A stretch of DNA of 64,000 nucleotides from positions 62,001 to 126,000 of the forward strand of contig JAEWRL010000012.1 in the NCBI GenBank assembly GCA_023398955.1, written 5' to 3'. Every line of letters begins with the position of its first letter. Position 1 is the first letter of the stretch. This DNA is from Pseudomonadota bacterium (GTDB lineage Bacteria > Myxococcota_A > Polyangia > Polyangiales > Polyangiaceae). The notes beneath the pieces are model-generated. The model had not been told where the DNA came from, searched no databases, and was given only the letters and a program-made list of their open reading frames with translations. Both the position numbers and the translations under genes were made by a program. Below, one piece after another: positions 62,747-64,000 of the stretch.

Positions 62747-64000
62747 ATGCCTCAGCCGCTCGATCGAGAAGTCCTCGAATCTCCATCCAAACCAGACAGC
62801 GCTGTGCCGCCAGCTCCGGATCTCGTTTCGGTCGTCGCCTTGGGAGCAATCCAGCACGTTCCGCGCGGCACTCGGCTGTCCAGTTTGCTCCCCGCCGCGG
62901 TGGGTGGCTCTCCCGTCGTCGCCGCGCTTCTGGGACACCGACCCGTGTCGCTCAACACGAGGATCGGCGGGGAGGTACAGGTCGAGGCGATCACCCTCGC
63001 CACCCTAGAAGGGCAGCGCATCCACCGTATGAGCCAGGCTCTTCTTCTGCTCGAGGCTGGACGTAGGGCGGCACCCGACGCTGATCTGAGGCTAGCCTAC
63101 TCGGTCGGATTCGGACGACGTGTAGTGCCGAACAGTCAATGGCGCCCACACCTACAAGCCCTGGCGGAGTTGGTCGAGGCCGCCATGCGCGACCTGGTTA
63201 AGCTGGATGTGGAGCTCACGGAGAGCTGGGTCGGTGTCGCCGAGGCGATGGCGCTTTTTCGCCGTGCGGGCTGGGACGATGCGGTGGAACTCCTCAGCAT
63301 TTCGCGGGAACCACTCGTCCCCTTGGCCTCTTACGGGTGCGTTCAAGCACCGATGACAGGGCCATTGCTGGCGCGAACGGGCATGATTGGTGGATTCCGA
63401 CTTATCGCGGACAAGGGGGCGCTGTTTCTGCTTTACGGACATGACGTGAACCCACGTGCCATCTCCGCTCCACGGCTCGTCGATGACGAAGCCGTCGAGC
63501 CGGAACCGTGCCCTGAACCCAGACCAGCCCCTCCGAGTGAGCGTCCTTCCTTGGCAGCCATCAGCAAGGAACAGGCTCTGGCCGTGTCGCGTCAGACGAC
63601 GTCGCTGATGCGACAGCAGTTGCGCTGGCTTCAGACCCTCCACATCCGCAGTGTTGGCGCCTTCAATCGCGCTTGCATCAGCAATCACGTCTCTGAGCTC
63701 ATTCACGTCAGCGAGGGCTTTCACGAGAAGCGCATCAGCCGAATTGCCGACGAGATTCACGGTCGTGGCCGAGACGCCCGAGTCGTCTGTATCTCCGGAC
63801 CATCCTCATCAGGGAAGACCACGTTCATCAAGCGCTTGAGCGTCCAGCTGCGGGTGCTCGGCGTCGACCCAGTCCCCATATCACTCGATGATTACTACTG
63901 CGACCGCGAGAAAACTCCTAGAAATGGCAGGGGCGAGCTCGACTACGAAGCCCTAGAAGCGTTGCGGCTCGACCTCTTGGAGGAAGATGTCATCGGCTTG
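62747..64000 (+). CDS. Nucleoside (uridine-type) kinase with TGS-like and ThrRS-like N terminus (partial, cut by the right edge)
   Basis: 418 codons are visible from ATG, still open at the edge. A TGS-like start (HVPRGTRLSSLLPAAVGGSP, then VEAITLATLEGQRIHRMSQA) is followed by a ThrRS second-domain-like region (EAAMRDLVKLDVELTESWVG, TGPLLARTGMIGGFRLIADK). A uridine/phosphoribulokinase-type fold comes last with Walker A ISGPSSSGKTTFIKRLS (about 345-361) and PISLDDYYCDREKTP, the Asp-Asp-Tyr-Tyr substrate motif. Known as the TGS-type nucleoside kinase family; phosphoryl acceptor uncertain. Divergent from clpB. Confidence 0.85.
   Translation, partial: MPQPLDREVLESPSKPDSAVPPAPDLVSVVALGAIQHVPRGTRLSSLLPAAVGGSPVVAALLGHRPVSLNTRIGGEVQVEAITLATLEGQRIHRMSQALLLLEAGRRAAPDADLRLAYSVGFGRRVVPNSQWRPHLQALAELVEAAMRDLVKLDVELTESWVGVAEAMALFRRAGWDDAVELLSISREPLVPLASYGCVQAPMTGPLLARTGMIGGFRLIADKGALFLLYGHDVNPRAISAPRLVDDEAVEPEPCPEPRPAPPSERPSLAAISKEQALAVSRQTTSLMRQQLRWLQTLHIRSVGAFNRACISNHVSELIHVSEGFHEKRISRIADEIHGRGRDARVVCISGPSSSGKTTFIKRLSVQLRVLGVDPVPISLDDYYCDREKTPRNGRGELDYEALEALRLDLLEEDVIGL

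Noticed and set aside
1..64000. tRNA, rRNA, CRISPR arrays, insertion sequences and prophage genes
   Set aside because: No cloverleaf-like TPsiC boxes, repeat-spacer pattern, transposase or phage structural gene was seen on reading; a covariance-model or repeat-finder search would be decisive.

Overview
The window looks like a GC-rich chromosome segment of a Myxococcota/deltaproteobacterial organism, probably a Polyangiales-type myxobacterium. The reasons are inferential: a Hanks-type Ser/Thr kinase ending in a PEGA domain; receiver proteins with DUF4388/PATAN domains; many short lipoproteins, including a Gly-rich one starting with the LNPQPDLP-type tail familiar from Polyangiaceae; and a secreted protein next to an ECF sigma factor. 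I saw no rRNA, tRNA, CRISPR array, phage or insertion sequence.

Layout. 1-11.8 kb (minus strand): a compact run of signalling and envelope genes (DUF167 protein, REC-GAF-GGDEF-like protein, REC-DUF4388 protein, giant Hpt/REC/DUF4388/TM/PEGA protein, sulfatase-fold lipoprotein, secreted protein, ECF sigma factor cut by the left edge). 12-16.7 kb: aroB with a decayed shikimate-kinase domain at its N terminus, a lipoprotein, zapA, and bioF-bioD with two parS-like ParB sites. 16.8-21.7 kb: an orphan ABC ATPase, then a MoxR-DUF58-transglutaminase (TgpA-type) operon. 21.75-24.5 kb (minus): two envelope proteins and rpe. 24.6-28.4 kb: GNAT, cyclic-nucleotide-binding protein, Gly-rich lipoprotein, tyrA coupled to a DAHP-synthase-like pseudoenzyme. 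28.9-38.7 kb: PEGA kinase, lipoprotein, serS, rnr, VKOR-DsbA fusion, adenosine deaminase, J-domain protein. 38.7-41.4 kb (minus): methyltransferase, rpoZ, and a probable type II restriction-modification pair. 41.7-51 kb: MFS exporter, lytic transglycosylase and a mukF-mukE-mukB condensin operon. 51-64 kb: AmpG-like transporter with a Cys-rich tail, tlyA, ligA, CPBP protease, SUMF1-like protein, cinA, thpR, clpB and a TGS-type nucleoside kinase cut by the right edge.

Main points. The clearest unusual system is a complete MukF-MukE-MukB condensin set, in the enterobacterial gene order, far outside the gammaproteobacteria where it was defined and without the JetD nuclease of Wadjet. The same window holds two parS-like sites, implying that ParB-based segregation coexists with it. 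Three aromatic-pathway genes include two decayed enzyme domains (shikimate kinase and DAHP synthase), which suggests regulatory or structural reuse. The minus-strand signalling cluster at the left edge could link a phosphorelay to the cell envelope. The stretch of about 14.8-21.7 kb is strongly C-rich on the + strand whichever way the genes point.
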